Assembly: GCA_018402565.1 (NCBI GenBank)
Contig: JAGYIQ010000003.1
Location: 323,746 to 387,745 of the forward strand
Direction of reading: 5' to 3'
From: Pirellulaceae bacterium
GTDB lineage: Bacteria > Planctomycetota > Planctomycetia > Pirellulales > Pirellulaceae
Length of the DNA stretch: 64,000 nt
The position numbers were made by a program, and so were the translations under genes. Below the pieces are notes generated by a model, which saw only the letters and a program-made list of their open reading frames with translations, was not told where the DNA came from and made no database searches. This document shows, piece by piece, positions 63,877-64,000 of the stretch. Position 1 is the stretch's first letter. The number at the start of each line of letters is the position of its first letter.

Positions 63877-64000
63877 TCAGGGGCCGAGGTACTCCAGGAC
63901 GCTGGCTTCGATGATTTGTCCCAGGGGGGCTTCAACATCGCGGGCGGCGTGGACCACGGCTTCGCCGGAAGTTTCTTCTAGTGCGTCGGGTCGAGCGACG
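63877..64000 (-). CDS. C-terminal end of an unidentified gene
   Basis: A minus-strand frame open to the window edge and ending with TGA at 63877-63879. The 41 visible residues ('ETSGEAVVHAARDVEAPLGQ', 'IIEASVLEYLGP') are protein-like, whereas the other frames here are Arg/Pro-rich. The family cannot be identified from so little. The 143 bp between it and the end of nadE show nothing defined; the two genes converge. Confidence 0.5.
   Translation of the reverse strand, partial: VARPDALEETSGEAVVHAARDVEAPLGQIIEASVLEYLGP

Overview
The window looks like a high-GC Planctomycetota chromosome, most likely a Pirellulaceae-type (Rhodopirellula/Blastopirellula-like) bacterium. The reasons are lineage-typical families: two PSCyt1/DUF1549/DUF1553 cytochrome-like proteins, one paired with a DUF1501 protein; a very large ceramidase-like / 'membrane-bound dehydrogenase' propeller / HEAT / cytochrome c fusion; a DUF1598-like protein; an anti-sigma-like protein fused to a pilin-like domain next to an ECF sigma factor; and a small secreted lipoprotein with a WFxDQPxH...RVHGGI tail. 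This is read from sequence and memory of the families, with no database search.

Layout. 0-7 kb: end of a TPR protein, a minus-strand lipid/rRNA cluster (plsC-like, cdsA, rsmG), and envelope polysaccharide genes (GT4 glycosyltransferase, polysaccharide deacetylase, WecG/TagA-type GT26). 7-18 kb: a minus-strand DUF1553-DUF1501 operon divergent from the 1978-residue fusion protein. 18-23.3 kb: a frameshifted Uma2-like nuclease, an unknown secreted protein, and a galM-sodium/solute symporter pair. 23.6-29 kb: a minus-strand flagellar cluster running flhA, flhF, a Walker-less FlhG-like gene, a small membrane protein and fliA (frameshifted). 29.3-30.4 kb: two small unknown genes.

30.4-34.3 kb is a gene-poor repeat island: an array of hairpin-bearing ~90-100 bp repeats, a decayed IS4-type (YREK) insertion sequence, the same repeats inverted, then 3.5 tandem copies of a 296-bp repeat. 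A second, smaller island with the same parts in the same order plus a 171-bp MITE-like palindrome lies at 53.46-54.49 kb. Between the islands: a DUF1598-like protein, apt, a bifunctional-nuclease-domain protein, anti-sigma/ECF sigma, a purine/xanthine-type permease, a second DUF1549/DUF1553 protein, a Ski2-like helicase coupled to a zinc-less sirtuin, a small lipoprotein, and a large esterase coupled to a LuxR-type regulator with a Glu in place of the phosphoacceptor Asp.

54.5-64 kb: a minus-strand operon of universal stress protein, sugar-binding lipoprotein, sugar ABC ATPase, permease and MtfA-like peptidase; then, divergently, an App1-like phosphatase gene followed 4 nt later by glutamine-dependent nadE; the end of an unidentified minus-strand gene closes the window.

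Two themes cross the window. Short tandem repeats (periods 6-18 nt) occur in many intergenic gaps and in protein linkers; those in genes have periods divisible by three, while intergenic ones often do not. Several otherwise normal genes (DUF1501, Uma2, fliA, the transposase) are broken by single-base frameshifts, which may be biological or may be sequence errors.
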